A DNA stretch of 64,000 nucleotides. Origin: Dromaius novaehollandiae. Taxonomy: Eukaryota > Chordata > Aves > Casuariiformes > Dromaiidae. The number at the start of each line of letters is the position of its first letter. Positions within the stretch are counted from its first letter, which is position 1. The stretch covers positions 35,343,981-35,407,980 of the forward strand of contig NC_088098.1 in assembly GCF_036370855.1 (NCBI RefSeq), in the 5' to 3' direction. Under the pieces are notes generated by a model, which was given only the letters and a program-made list of their open reading frames with translations, was not told the origin of the DNA and searched no databases. Of this stretch, positions 22,168 to 33,211 are shown piece after piece. The translations under genes and the position numbers were made by a program.

Positions 22168-25100
22168 AGCCTCTACCCCAAACATCCTCCTGAAATCTCT
22201 GTGCAGACTATCGAGAAGATGCACAGCAGCACTTCCTTCTTGCCCAGGCCAACATCTGGAAGCCGTGCTGGTGTGGGGCCATCTGGTGCTCCACAGCTGT
22301 CTCTTCCCAGGCTTTGTGTAAATAGCTGGCTTGCCTTCAGCTGCTAATGAAACAGGCCTGCATGCAAAGTGGGTAGGATTTGACATGCAGCCCATGCAGC
22401 GCAGTCCTGGGGCCGCTTATGTCAGCCACTGAGCTGTAAATCCCAGAGCCTTCCTCCGCTCCCATGGCTCCTGCTCAGCCCTCGGGAGGTGACTGCATGT
22501 GGCACCAAGCCACACTGAAAACTTATTAGGAAGAAATGGAAATTGCTCTTTAACAGGCAGTAGTCATGCCCTGTTTCTGGATGTTTTTGAGGCTCTTCAC
22601 TGAATTGTCCTGCCCTCTGCATGTGTACAGAGATGACCAAAAATCTGTGGTTTCTTCCTGTTTTTCCTGGGGTAAGAACAAAGTCAGATCTGGAGAGAGC
22701 ATGTAACTTCCAGCACATCTTCCCCTGACACAGCCTGGGAATTGGTGACTGTCTTTGGCTGGGGTGCGAAGCTGTGCAGCAAAGTCCATCTCTGATGTGT
22801 AGGCTGGAATTCCAGTATGCTGCAACAAAAATAATAAAAAGAGCTGACGGTCCTGATGACCAGGGACTGCAGTTTCCAAAGCTGCTAATCCCGCACCAGT
22901 ACTGGTGAAAAGCCTTTTGTGTGTATCACAATGGGAGCGGTTGGGTACGGGCCCCAGCGCGAGAGCACAGCGGGGCAGATGGTTCCTGTCCTGTAGCCCT
23001 TGCGACAGATAAACCATACAGGGGCGTGGGGAAAAGCGGCCGAGGGAGTGAACGAAATGACAGTGGCGAAGGCTGCCTTAGCTCCCTACCTTTTTGCAGG
23101 GGTGCAAAGGCAGAGATCTGAAGAGATGTGCTATAAGGACAGAAAACTGAAGGAGACAAGGAAAAGCAGATGGAGAGGGTCAGGTATGAAGTGGAGCTGG
23201 GATGAAGTGGTGCTGAGGGAAGCTAGGCCCCTCCTCTGCACCACGCGGGGGCACGGGCCAGGAACCCCTTTGCCCAGGGAAAGGGTTGGCTTTCCCAGAG
23301 GCAGCATCCCGCTGTCTGGGATGCACTGACCTGGGGAGGGGACGCACAGCTGTCTGGTACTGAAGCAGCTGCATCTATATCTGACAAAGTAACGTTTATT
23401 ACCTTTGATACTTCTGCACTATGAAGCTGGTAGCACCTCTCCTGCAGCAGGCAAATGCGGAAGGCTCCCTTCGGGACACCTCCCAGGAGGTTTCCCTTCG
23501 GTGTGGGGAAACATGCCCCGATGATGGCAGATCAGCTCAGTGCTGGTGGAGAGCAGAGGAGCTTTTTCACCAGCTATGAATACGTTACTTGACTTTCACA
23601 TGCTGGTTTCTTAACAGCTTTCTGAGGACTGTCAGTGGGCCCAATGACATTCAGAAAGGCAGTAAAGCTATAAAACTGCTTCGGGCTTCATGCTCAGAGT
23701 TTTGCCATAGCAGCAATGAAACTCCTTTCTCACAGGCCTTTAGCTACCTGTTTCCATTTAGCTACCAACTGAGGATCCACTAAGATCAAATATATTGTCA
23801 GCAGCTTTTCCAAAGCTGATGGTAGCAAAAAGTTAGTGCTAATGTGCCTCACACGTGGGCAGAAGCCATGTGCCTTCACCAGGATTGGTTCAATTGCTGT
23901 AACAGCTCATAAACTGCACCCTTGTTGCAGAGGTGCCCAGTAGCACTGCCAGGGTTTGTGTCAGCATTTCTTTTAAAAACTTATTTTTATTGCTTGACTG
24001 TCGAAGTGTCAAATGCATATTCTGTCACCTCTAAGCTGAACAGAAAGATGTGAGGAACAGTGTTTTCCCTACTCCTATTAACCAAAGAGTTGGCTGTGTT
24101 TTAAATAAATAGGTCAGATGCTGAAGTCCTCACCTTCAGAGGTATTTTGGAGTGTCAACCCCCTTTTCCTTACATTTCTGGCCTTACTATGCTAGTTATC
24201 CAGTCCTCAGTCACTTCTTACTTCTCTGGGAGAGCTGCCCCTTCCCCAGTGAGTAACAGCAGGAGAAACCCTGGGAACTTGGCTCATTGCTGCTGTGCTG
24301 CGTCCAAAATAGACACGTACAAGGTAAGTGTACTCAAAGCTGCAGGTAGGAACCAAAATATTTCCTCTCCTGGAAATGAGTTGGAAAGTTTGGAGGTGGC
24401 CAGATTCAGGGGCTTGAGGTGGCTATACTGCAAACACAGGTCAGCCTTCACTTCTGGTCAGAATCAGGCTGTTTTCAAGGCTTTGAAGCTTTGGGTTTGG
24501 AGATTGATTCTTCATTGCACGGATGTAATTTCATGCCACTTCAGTCATGTAAAGATGCACTCACACAGGCAGAATTTGCTCCTCTTCCTTCAGCTCTTCA
24601 CCATTGTCCTTCTCCCGGATATCCCAGGAAAACAGTAGTCTTCATGCCTGTTACGGAGGATCTTTGCCTGGTTCCTGGCCCCCAGCATGATGGGTCAGAG
24701 CAGAGCTAGGCTGCGGCATGTTATTGCTGTCATCTTCACCTCCCGTCATCTGCTGAGTGGAGCAGCGAGAGCAGACCTTGAGGAGTCTTCAACTTGTGCT
24801 AGGGACTTAAAAAAAATCTTTGCTTATCTCCTCTGCCTGGGTATCAGGGCTCTGGGCTCAATCTCTGGTTTGTATCTGTCTCTTTTCTCTCTTAGAGTAA
24901 ACGCTACGGCACCGCTACCTATCCTCCTTCATGGACTTCTTGGAGCTTTTGGAGCTACTGTTAAACCTTCATTTCACTTGAAGGAAAGCGTTTTTTGTTT
25001 TTGGCTGAATATTGTTGCTATGTAACAGTAGTGAGCAACTAGGTGTGATGCTGGGTGGAACGGAGCTTGCTGCAACAGCTTTTGCTGTGATGAAAAACGT

Positions 25101-25380
25101 GCTCAGTGTTATTTTTAGCTTAGTTTATGTTAAGAGATCATAAAGTTTTAATCTAAATACAGCTTTGTATAAACACATTGCTCTCAGGCACCTTAATACT
25201 GAGATCAGTAGCTCTTTCCAGATCCAAGTTTGGTCACGCAAGGGAAAATCAGAGCTATACCCAGAAACAAAGAATCACTCATACATAGGTCCTTTCAGAT
25301 GTTGGTGTTCTTCGTGTAACACCTTTTTGGAAGGAAAATCATTGCAGCAGCAGGAAATCATTGCTCCATTGCGCCCTTTC
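22168..25380. other. Unique non-coding sequence, no gene recognised
   Basis: No gene recognised. A good donor motif (CAAG|GTAAGTG) lies at 24322-24328 inside an open frame that starts at 24147, but only weak acceptor sites precede it. If transcribed, this would be a candidate splice donor of an unannotated RNA. Confidence 0.5.
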
Positions 25381-25435
25381 ATATATATATGTGTGCGTGT
25401 GTGTGTGTGTATACATGTACACATGTGCATGTGTT
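25381..25435. repeat. (AT)n(GT)n compound microsatellite
   Basis: ATATATATAT passes into GTGTGCGTGTGTGTGTGTGT and then into an imperfect alternating block, ACATGTACACATGTGCATGTG. Alternating purine-pyrimidine runs such as this can adopt Z-like or cruciform structure. It is probably polymorphic. Confidence 0.95.
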
Positions 25436-26280
25436 AACCCTTTCACACCTGAGCTCGTGTTTGGCAGTCACACCCCTCCAAGCAAGGAGCACTCTGTTAT
25501 GTTTCTAATGCCCAGTAATCCATGTGACCTGCCTTGTAAGTTTGGACTTAAGCTCAGGTTTCATTAATCTTAGCAAACCTTGTGATGAAGACTTTGCACT
25601 TTGGGTTCAAAGAAGGCGTGCTAGCAGATGCATAAGGATATGGAGACGCCTGGATATGGTCACGCCTGGAGGTTCAGCTGGAGAGGTGACCCACAGCAAT
25701 CCTCTCCCACCTCCTCTGCTCTTCCATAGAAATAAAACCTCCAAGAACAACCTTGGAGGAACGAACTAACTCACTGTCTTGTTTCATTTCAAAAAAGCAA
25801 AAAGGGGCTGCTGTTATTCATTATCCTTTAAACAGTGCTTTCATTAATAATTAAACACCCATGAAGGGAGATACTTTTCAGTTTGGAGTTGTGGTAATTT
25901 CTACTTGACTTTTCTGCAAATCTCTCCACATTTTTTTCCTCCGGGTCATTCTGCCCTCCTTTGTGAGTATAAAAGGCAGCTGTTCTTATCGTTGCAGGTC
26001 TTTTACCACTTACGGAGGAAAATATTCCAGTAATCCTGTTGGAGGCAGCAGACAACAAAGAAATTGCTGAAATGCAGTAATGCCATATCCCGAAGGAAAG
26101 CCTGAGCGCTCAGTCACTGTAAAGCTCTTTGCAAAATGCACACAGAGACTCAAGGACATTCCTCAAGGTCTGTGGCAGCGGGAAGGTGAACAGGCGGGGG
26201 GGAGCTCAAATGCTTCAAATGGTGCTGTATTCACCAGCTGCCCAACTGTGGTTATATTTTACTATCCACAACATAACTGC
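25436..26280. other. Unique non-coding sequence with an isolated TATA-like word
   Basis: No gene recognised. TATAAAAGGCAGC at 25968-25980 looks like a good TATA box on the plus strand, but no initiator, exon or recognisable product follows. The 68-codon frame starting at 26080 is not similar to any family I recognise. Confidence 0.45.
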
Positions 26281-26292
26281 TTTTAATAATGG

Positions 26293-26328
<36 letters not shown>

Positions 26329-26337
26329 ATGGCTTTT
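26281..26337. repeat. 31-T tract between perfect 17-bp direct repeats
   Basis: TTTTAATAATGGCTTTT occurs at 26281-26297 and identically at 26321-26337, bracketing an uninterrupted T run that spans 26294-26324. Only T separates the two copies. This is what an integrated poly-A tail with no body, read from the opposite strand, would look like, with the flanks as a target-site duplication. A local duplication followed by T-tract expansion would look the same. Confidence 0.9.
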
Positions 26338-27310
26338 GTCTTTCTCACTTCTGTATCTGCCTAAATGAGTCCTTGGGGATTTTAGCTTAATGAAATCATT
26401 CCTGTTGTTTCTGAAGGAGCTTGGCTCTTCACAGGATCCCATATTCTTGTCACCTGCCTGAGGGCAGGCGTTTCAACTTGTCATTCACGGTAAAAGCAAA
26501 ATGAGCACGTCTCTGGCACTAAGGGGATACGGCATGAACTTAAAAACCTTAGATGCTTTCCTAGGGTAGCTAAATTCCCTGGACTACTGGTGTTGGTGGA
26601 GTTGTACTGGCAGAGACATCAGCCCTTTACATTTTGCAGTCGTATCTTTGGCATTTTAATGGCCTCTCAGGATCACTGAGGGGTGGGTGTGGAGAAGAAG
26701 GGTGGCATGCAAAAACAGCTGTCTGAACTGCAGAGGGGAAGGAAAGATGGCAATATGTCACACGGGTGATTTGCACAAAGTTGTATTCATCATTGGATGA
26801 AATTCACAGAAATTGGCTGTTTTTACTAATTGTGGGATTCCAGGTAAAAGCCCATCAGGTGCACAACATTCACCAGAGCTGTTTTGAACTTTGTTAGCAG
26901 AGAGTCAATTATTTTAACCTCAAAGGATGGGATGGAGGCTCCACTGCTGGAGAAGCTTGCGTCGCAAAACTGTGGTGGGGCAAAAGCCAAACGTTGCCAG
27001 GTGACGATGTGTTCTCACCGTCCCTCAAGCTAAGCAGTGGTACAGGCGCTGCGAGGGTGTTTCAGGTGATGCACGGCAGTAATTTCCACCAGTGGCCATG
27101 TGACTAAATTCGGCCCTCCTTGCATCGCTTCATCCCTGAGGCGCTCTGCTGGATTTAAATGAAGTGGTGAGCAGTGCTCTTATCTAGATGCAGCATCTCC
27201 CTGTGACAACAGCCATGGGATAAGAAGTAAATGAAGGCAGGAAACGAGCTATTGCTCGTATCTGTCCTTTTCCGTGCTGCTGGGAGGGAAAACTGTGTGT
27301 CTTTCTTTCT
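26338..27310. other. Unique non-coding sequence, no gene recognised
   Basis: Nothing recognised beyond ordinary unique sequence. Confidence 0.5.
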
Positions 27311-27345
27311 TCCCGTCCCGTCCCGTCCCGTCCCGTCCCATCCCA
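27311..27345. repeat. (TCCCG)5(TCCCA)2 pentanucleotide microsatellite
   Basis: Five perfect TCCCG units are followed by two TCCCA units, preceded by a CTTT-rich stretch. Each TCCCG unit contributes a CpG at the unit end; CpG decay by methylation (G to A on this strand) would explain the TCCCA units. In one minus-strand frame it encodes a Gly-Arg-Asp-Gly-Thr pattern, which is a by-product of the repeat. Confidence 0.97.
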
Positions 27346-27566
27346 TCTTGGTTTCTCACTGGGCACAGATTTTGATTACTGCCCTGCTCACCGCCTCTGA
27401 TAGACATGGGGCTGAGTGAAGATTTGTGGTCTCCATTACTGCCCTGTGCCTGTAATGGTATCTTTTAAATCCATCTTTAAAAAAAAGCTTTTAAAATATT
27501 AATCAAAACAGACTTCTTCCCAGGATGACAGTTCCTGCATGTGTCATACCTAACCCCGAGTCACCA
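27346..27566. other. Unique spacer
   Basis: Short non-repetitive stretch between the pentanucleotide repeat and the CR1 tail. Nothing recognised. Confidence 0.5.
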
Positions 27567-27676
27567 AAACTGGTCCCTGAGCCACTTGGTCTCCGTTGTC
27601 CCTGCTCCGAACAGAGAGTTGGACCTGATGACCTCCGGGGACCCCTCCAGCCTCAGCTGTTCAAGGACGCTGTGAC
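27567..27676 (+). mobile_element. CR1 LINE 3' tail fragment
   Basis: The words CCCTGCTCCGAACAGAGAG, TTGGACCTGATGACCTCC and CCTCCAGCCTCAGCTGTTC follow the order of the last 100 bases or so of a sense-strand CR1 element, whose usual form is '...TTGGACTAGATGACCTCCAGAGGTCCCTTCCAGCCTCA...' before the terminal octamers. The octamer end is decayed to CGCTGTGACC. It is much more diverged than the 1847-2445 copy, so probably older, and is strongly 5'-truncated. Confidence 0.8.
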
Positions 27677-28069
27677 CCCCCAGGAATGGGTAGGTCTGAG
27701 TAGCGCTGGCAGACTTGCACAGGTGCTGTGCTGGGCTCTGGTGGCAAGCAGCAGCCAAGGACTTGGGAAGTGACCTCAAGATCGCATTAGGAAATGCCAA
27801 TTAGCACAGTGTTGACAAACTGTGGGATATGATACACATTTTCCATGGGCGTAAATGCCTACCACTGGTGTTTGTGACTAGAACTGTCGCAAATCTGAAG
27901 CTAAAGCCCCAGGACCTTTCTCCGGCTGCTCTTTCTGCCCCTTCTATTTTTTCTAGCATCATTATCCGCGAAGGATTATAATTTCCAGAAGCAGCACAGG
28001 TTTCTTCTATTTTTAGGCCCTTTTAATTAGACAAAGAGAGCTTCACGCTCAGCAGCATGAGCTGCTGGT
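27677..28069. other. Unique non-coding sequence, no gene recognised
   Basis: Nothing recognised. Confidence 0.5.
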
Positions 28070-28220
28070 GCACAGCTGAGGCCAACGGTCCTGTTCGGAC
28101 GGGTCCCGGCGCAGCTCGCCTGTGGCCAAAGGCCGTTCCCGGCAGCCCTGCGCGCGGAGGGGCGGTGCGGCCGCGCGCTCCCAGAGGCTGGGCTGGCCGC
28201 ACGCTCTGGCACGCAACGCT
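28070..28220. promoter_or_regulatory. Compact CpG-rich cluster
   Basis: About 19 CpG dinucleotides occur in roughly 140 bases, including a CGCGCGG and a GCGGCCGCGCGC block. The surroundings are CpG-poor. The density is that of a CpG island but the length is short. It could be the core of a promoter or enhancer for an unannotated transcript. No gene start is recognisable on either side. Confidence 0.45.
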
Positions 28221-31200
28221 GGGAATAAGGACAGATCTGCTGATTCAGGGTCCTGCAAACATAGCTGATCTCATTGCAGCGAAATAGGTCACTAATCACA
28301 CGTGGCCGGAATCCAAAAACTAGCCAGGAAAATTGAATATCTTCTGGCTGAAAACTCTGTTCTACTAGAACGCACGGAAAGAAAGCAGTCTGCTTTAATT
28401 TGTTTAAAACAACCACTGGATTATGTGACCAGGAGACTAAGACAGTGATCTCCCTCCTTTGCTTTTTTTTAAGCAAGCAGCTCATTTATTGTTCCAGCCC
28501 ATCCTTCGCTTCCGTTCCCACATATTAAAATAACTTGTAGTTCACACTTCTGTTTTTAATCTCAGCTTCAGTGAGGAGGACTGATTTCCAAAGAAAAAAT
28601 TAGCATTAACCTATATATTGATGACACTGATTTCTTTTATAGGTTTCTGTCTAGTGAAAAAACTGGGCTAGCATTGCTGAAATTGGATCTTTCTAAACAA
28701 AAATAGCATCAAAGCTCCTGCATAAGACAAAACCATTCATTTCTTTCTGGATCATTCCATTGCCCATCCTGACATCCTGAATAATTAAATGGGGACGAGC
28801 ACTTAGACTGCAGCAGGGTCAAGAGTTACTGATGTGTAATAAGTGTACTCCAATGTTACACAGTGCGTATGTTGGCAGTGAAAGGCCAATCAATATAAAT
28901 GAATCCCTTTTTCCACTGGAAATTTCCATTTCTCTCTCTGTCAGTAACTTGGAGAATATGGACGCTTTAGGGAGATAAACCAGGATCTGCTCACATTCTA
29001 GATTTGTCTAACTGAGCTCAGCTCATGCATGTTTCCCCTGCTGAACATCATGACCTGCTGAACAAGACTGTTCTTAACCTTCACTCATGGACTGATTGGT
29101 GAGATCCTCAAGTAACAGGGGTTATAGAAATGCAAATAATTGTTGTCATAACTGTAAGAGGAGTTGGCCAGAAATGATTTTGAACATTTGAACAGAAGGC
29201 CCAAAAGAGGTTTGTGTAAAAAATTGCACATGCAAGTTTACAGAAAATTATTTAGTGTATGTGCTTGTAAACACTCTTGAACTATGCTAAAAGAATGGTA
29301 ATGCTCAAGAGTCAGGAGTGCAGGAGTTGAGACTAGCTCACAGTAATACTGCAGTTGTCCATGCGATACGATGCAGGCTTTAGCTGTATGATCATGGACT
29401 GTTTTTCTGATGGTCAAGAGATGATTCTTGTGTGTGTACTTTGGAGTTGAACTGTTGATCCTTCTCCATCACCGTTACTTCTGCCCCGTCTCTCTTGCAG
29501 TGTGAAGGGTCCAAGGCTTCACCTGAGAGACGGCCACAAGAATGTCTTTACAGCTGATTAATAGCAGCCCACACCAGAGAAGACGGGAGAGAAGACAAGT
29601 ACGGCTTGTCTTTTTAGCAGTCCAGGAAAAGGAAGGAAGGGATCAGGAGTTCGAGTTGTGCCTTTGCTTCTCTCTCATGCTGTAGCCAGTGATCTCTCAC
29701 TGCGAGTAACAGGAGAGACTTTGCGCAGCCCACGTGGCCACATCAGATTATAAGACATGGCCCTTTTAACTTGAAGGAATTTGTAGGAACTGATGTGGTA
29801 GTGGCCAGCGCTGGCCATGCTGTCTCCTGTGGGAAAGCCACAAAGTCATCATCACGAGTCAATGACATTTCTTTGCAGTACTTAATGCTGGGCCTAAAGC
29901 ATGAACAGACTGTGTCATCACCAGAGAGTGTTTTACTTTTATTTATGAAGGTTTTGTGATTCTGAAAGTCTCTCTGCTGGTAGAGGATCCCTCCAGTCCT
30001 CCAAGGCTGGTATCACTCTTTCAGCAAGCAGAGGTCAAAGACATTTTTTGACAGATATTGTCTGCCTGACTGGCTCTTCCTGGAATCTCATGCAAAGTGA
30101 GAACAACTGCTTTTGCACATGCTACACAACTGTAAATGTAGCTTTATGAGAAGCATTCACCAAGCAATATAAGCAGATATTGGACTCACTGCTTTAATAA
30201 GATGTAGATGGAAATCATGAAATAATTCACAATAAGACAAAATATCAAATAGTTCAAATGAAGTCCTGGAATCAGATCTGAGACTGGTTTCATATGTCCT
30301 GTCTGTCAGGTTATATTCTGAAGTTAGATACTTAGCTGATACAAATAAACCTTTCTGCTTTACGTCATCTGAAGCATAATACCTAGAATAACACATAATA
30401 TCAGAATAATGAAATCAATGCAAAAGCTGAAGGAAAAGACTCTTGGGTTATTTAAGTGAGGGGAACATACTATACCTAATATCTAAGAAATCCCGATTGT
30501 GTTTAGCTTTCGGACTCTTCTTCCAGCTCCAGACCTGCAAAAATGAGCAAGGTGAGGAATTAAGAAGGGCTCCAATGTGCTACTGAGCTTTGCATCTTTT
30601 TTACTAAGTTGACTAAGTTGCATGTGTTTCATTCCCACTTTCAGTGGCACTGCACTGCAACTTCTTTCTGGGCTGCCGCAGGCCTCTGGAGCTCCTTTTC
30701 CAGCCACATTTGAGGCAGTGCCATGGCTTGCTGAATTACTCCTGTGTTTGAGAGTATGATGAGGGCTAGCTCCCTGGCACAGGTATGGTTTGCATGCTGT
30801 GTCTATATAAGATTGTCTCCTGGAACAAGGCTGCTTCATCCATCCTGCCATACTACAAGGGGCTAGTCCTTGCCTATGTTAATCCTCTGAACCATACTCA
30901 GCCGTTCTCTGGATTAGTGCTAACTGACATGGGTAAAACTCACGTAATTACATTATCTGGGCTACACTCCATGTGAGAGAACGTGCTAATAACTTATGCT
31001 GTGGGCAAACATGGGTGGCTGCTCAAGCCTGTGCCTTGACCCTCTGTCATCTGTGAGCATGGATGCAGCCTTGTGAGCTGGGGAGCATGCTTCGCAGGTC
31101 AGATGGACATGGAGGAATAGGCATGCAATGATGCCTCAACTACTAGTACTTCTGCTGTTGTGGACCTGAGAGCTGGGACATCCCTGTGGTGCTGCATAGC

Positions 31201-32800
31201 TTTGCAGCCTCTCTTCTGCTCTGGCAGCCGCGGAAATGAAAGCATCCACCAAGCCTACTGTATCGGGTAAGAGACAGGAGAGAAGGCACAAAGCCAGGTG
31301 GTTTATTTGTGGGTGCAGATCAGGCGGGTTGGAGCAGAGCATGGTGCAAAGAACGCAGGGTCTGAAACTTATAGCAACCCCCTCAGGAACGGCCCCGAAA
31401 GCTGTATTAATTTTTTGCTGTGCTTCTAGCCCGCTCCCTGCATTGCTTCTCCATTGCTCTCTAGGCAGCCAGCAGTCACCCTTGTACAGTGTGGCTCTAA
31501 TGGCCCCAAACTTCGCAGAGTTGATAGCAAGCAGTGGGGTCCCTGGAGCTGTCATGGAGTTGCAGGTTTCACTGGAGAAGGTTTTGTCCCCTGTGCATGA
31601 TTTGCCTTTGATTATTTTAAGGCTGAAATGATGGGGGAGTGTGGTCTAAGGAATGCCGAGAAGGAACTCCTTATTTGAGTTGTCTCCATCCAGAACTTCC
31701 TTTCCTAGGCCATAATTTCTTTAGGGCTAGCACTATGGCATGGCAGAGCCTCCTTGTTCACTGGCCAGGCCTCCCACCGGTCCCTGGGAATCCACATTGA
31801 CTGTGGTCCAGCAACCTCTCCTCCAAGGTTAAGTGCAGTGCAGCAAGTGAGGGACCTGCAGCAAAGCAAAGCTCACAGCCTGCAGGTCTTCCCAGGAGCA
31901 GGGTGGTGTTGGTCTTGGGTGAATTACCATGTATTTTCTTTGGTATGCATGTACGTAAGATTGTATTTGAGCCTCCTGTTTATTTGCTTAGTCAACCAAA
32001 GTTTAAAAGAGGGCAGTGAAGGAAAGAACAGAAATTTTCAAGCCTTGTACAATGTAAGAATAAGTTGTCTTTAGGAAATCTCTTTTTCCTGAGCAGCTGA
32101 AGAAAGCTAAAGACAGCTGGAAAGAGCAAGCCTCTAGCAAAATAACCCCAGTGGGTATCCCATGGTGTATGTCAGAGCAAACCTCAAATGACACCCTGCA
32201 AACAAATCTTCAGCGTTGCCTGCCAAATACATATAGAGCAAAACTCAAGCCCTTGTCTATGGACTCATATAACAGAGTCTCAGTGAAGTTTATTTTTTTC
32301 CACCCACTTTTAACCCTAAATAAACTTCTAGTGCAAGACTATGACTCCGTTCCAACATACCCTGTGTGCTGGGTTGTCAGCCAGATACTGGCAGCTAACA
32401 CAAAGTTTTCTTTTCCTGACCAGTAGGTATGCGCTTCTGCACACCCACATCCAAAAGCATTTCCTGTTCTGGCTTAAACTCACTAATCCGAGGAAATTCT
32501 GAGATAAGCGCATAGCCCATAACTGTTGCCTTATCTCATGCACTGGTTAAAGCCAACCATCCTTTTAAGATCCTTTGATAACGGAATTTTGTTAGGCGGG
32601 AAATGTGCTGAGTTTTGTGCTTTCAGAGCATCTTAGATGAGTTCTGTTGCTTAGCCATAACACAGAGTGACTTGTTTTGTTATCCTAAAAAAATAAATGT
32701 TCTGTCTAATGCAGTATCAGCACGTAGCTCTGTAATTCCTGCTCTCCAAGGACCCTGAAATGCTTGATAAATCCTGTCTTAACTCTGCCGTCATACCTGT
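28221..32800. other. Non-coding sequence, no gene recognised
   Basis: Mostly unique sequence. A very good acceptor-like site (CTGCCCCGTCTCTCTTGCAG, ending 29500) is followed by two frames open for about 18-19 codons. A second acceptor/donor pair encloses 31228-31266. Neither yields a recognisable peptide. A purine-rich patch lies near 29575-29640. Confidence 0.5.
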
Positions 32801-32900
32801 GAGGTACGTAAATACCGTTACTCACATTTTAGAACGGGAAAGGTCATTCCAGAAAAATCACACCCTGTTCAAAATCGTACAGCACTCAGTAACCGTGCTG
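32801..32900 (-). repeat. Decayed MIR/L2-type tail, minus strand
   Basis: The plus strand reads GAGGTACGTAAATACCGTTACTCACATTTTAGAACGGGAAA and, further on, AAAATCACACCC...CGTACAGCACTCAGTAA. This order (a 'TATTA...CCCATTTTA' block, then 'AAACTGAGG'-like, then 'TCACACAGC..GTAAGTGG'-like words) is the reverse complement of the shared MIR/L2 3' region. Divergence is high, as expected for an ancient element. The exact family cannot be decided by eye. Confidence 0.5.
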
Positions 32901-33077
32901 AGAAGAGAGCTGCTCAGTGTTTTAGGCCTTGTGCCCAAAGACCTGGGAGTTTCAAAACGTTATTTTGTAAAACGGTAGTGGAAACATTATTGTCTATCTT
33001 GGGAGAGACATTTGGGGGACTTCAAAAAGAAGGATTAGATGTACCAGACTGCATCTTGGGGAGTTTTCTACAGTTTC

Positions 33078-33145
33078 TTCTGTAGCCTTGAACAAGTTAG
33101 TTTACTGTCTATAAAACCTAAGTATTATTTCCCTGTTGCATGGGG
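33078..33145 (+). repeat. Possible decayed MIR/L2-type tail, plus strand
   Basis: TGTAGCCTTGAACAAGTTAGTTTACTGTCTATAAAACC followed by AGTATTATTTCCCTG resembles the sense MIR/L2 tail ('TGTGACCTTGGGCAAGTCACTTAACCT...TCTGTAAAATGGGG..ATAATA'). It lies about 180 bases from the opposite-strand fragment at 32801-32900. The match is weak and short. Confidence 0.4.
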
Positions 33146-33211
33146 ACTGATCCAACAGGTCCTGAAAATTTTCCTTTGATTTAATGGGATTTCAATTGGG
33201 CCATTGAAATG
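33143..33211. repeat. Near-palindromic 'GATCCAA...TTGATTTAATGGG' motif copy
   Basis: GGGACTGATCCAACAGGTCCTG, then CCTTTGATTTAATGGGATTTCAATTGGGCC. This follows the layout of the recurring small palindromic motif (GGCCTGATCCAAAGCCC...CATTGACTTCAATGGG...) seen best at 44802-44873. Probably a decayed MITE-like or similar interspersed repeat. Confidence 0.45.

Noticed and set aside
25968-25976. TATAAAAGG as a promoter TATA box
   Set aside because: A single word with no initiator, CpG context or recognisable exon downstream; such words occur by chance (also at 12499-12507).
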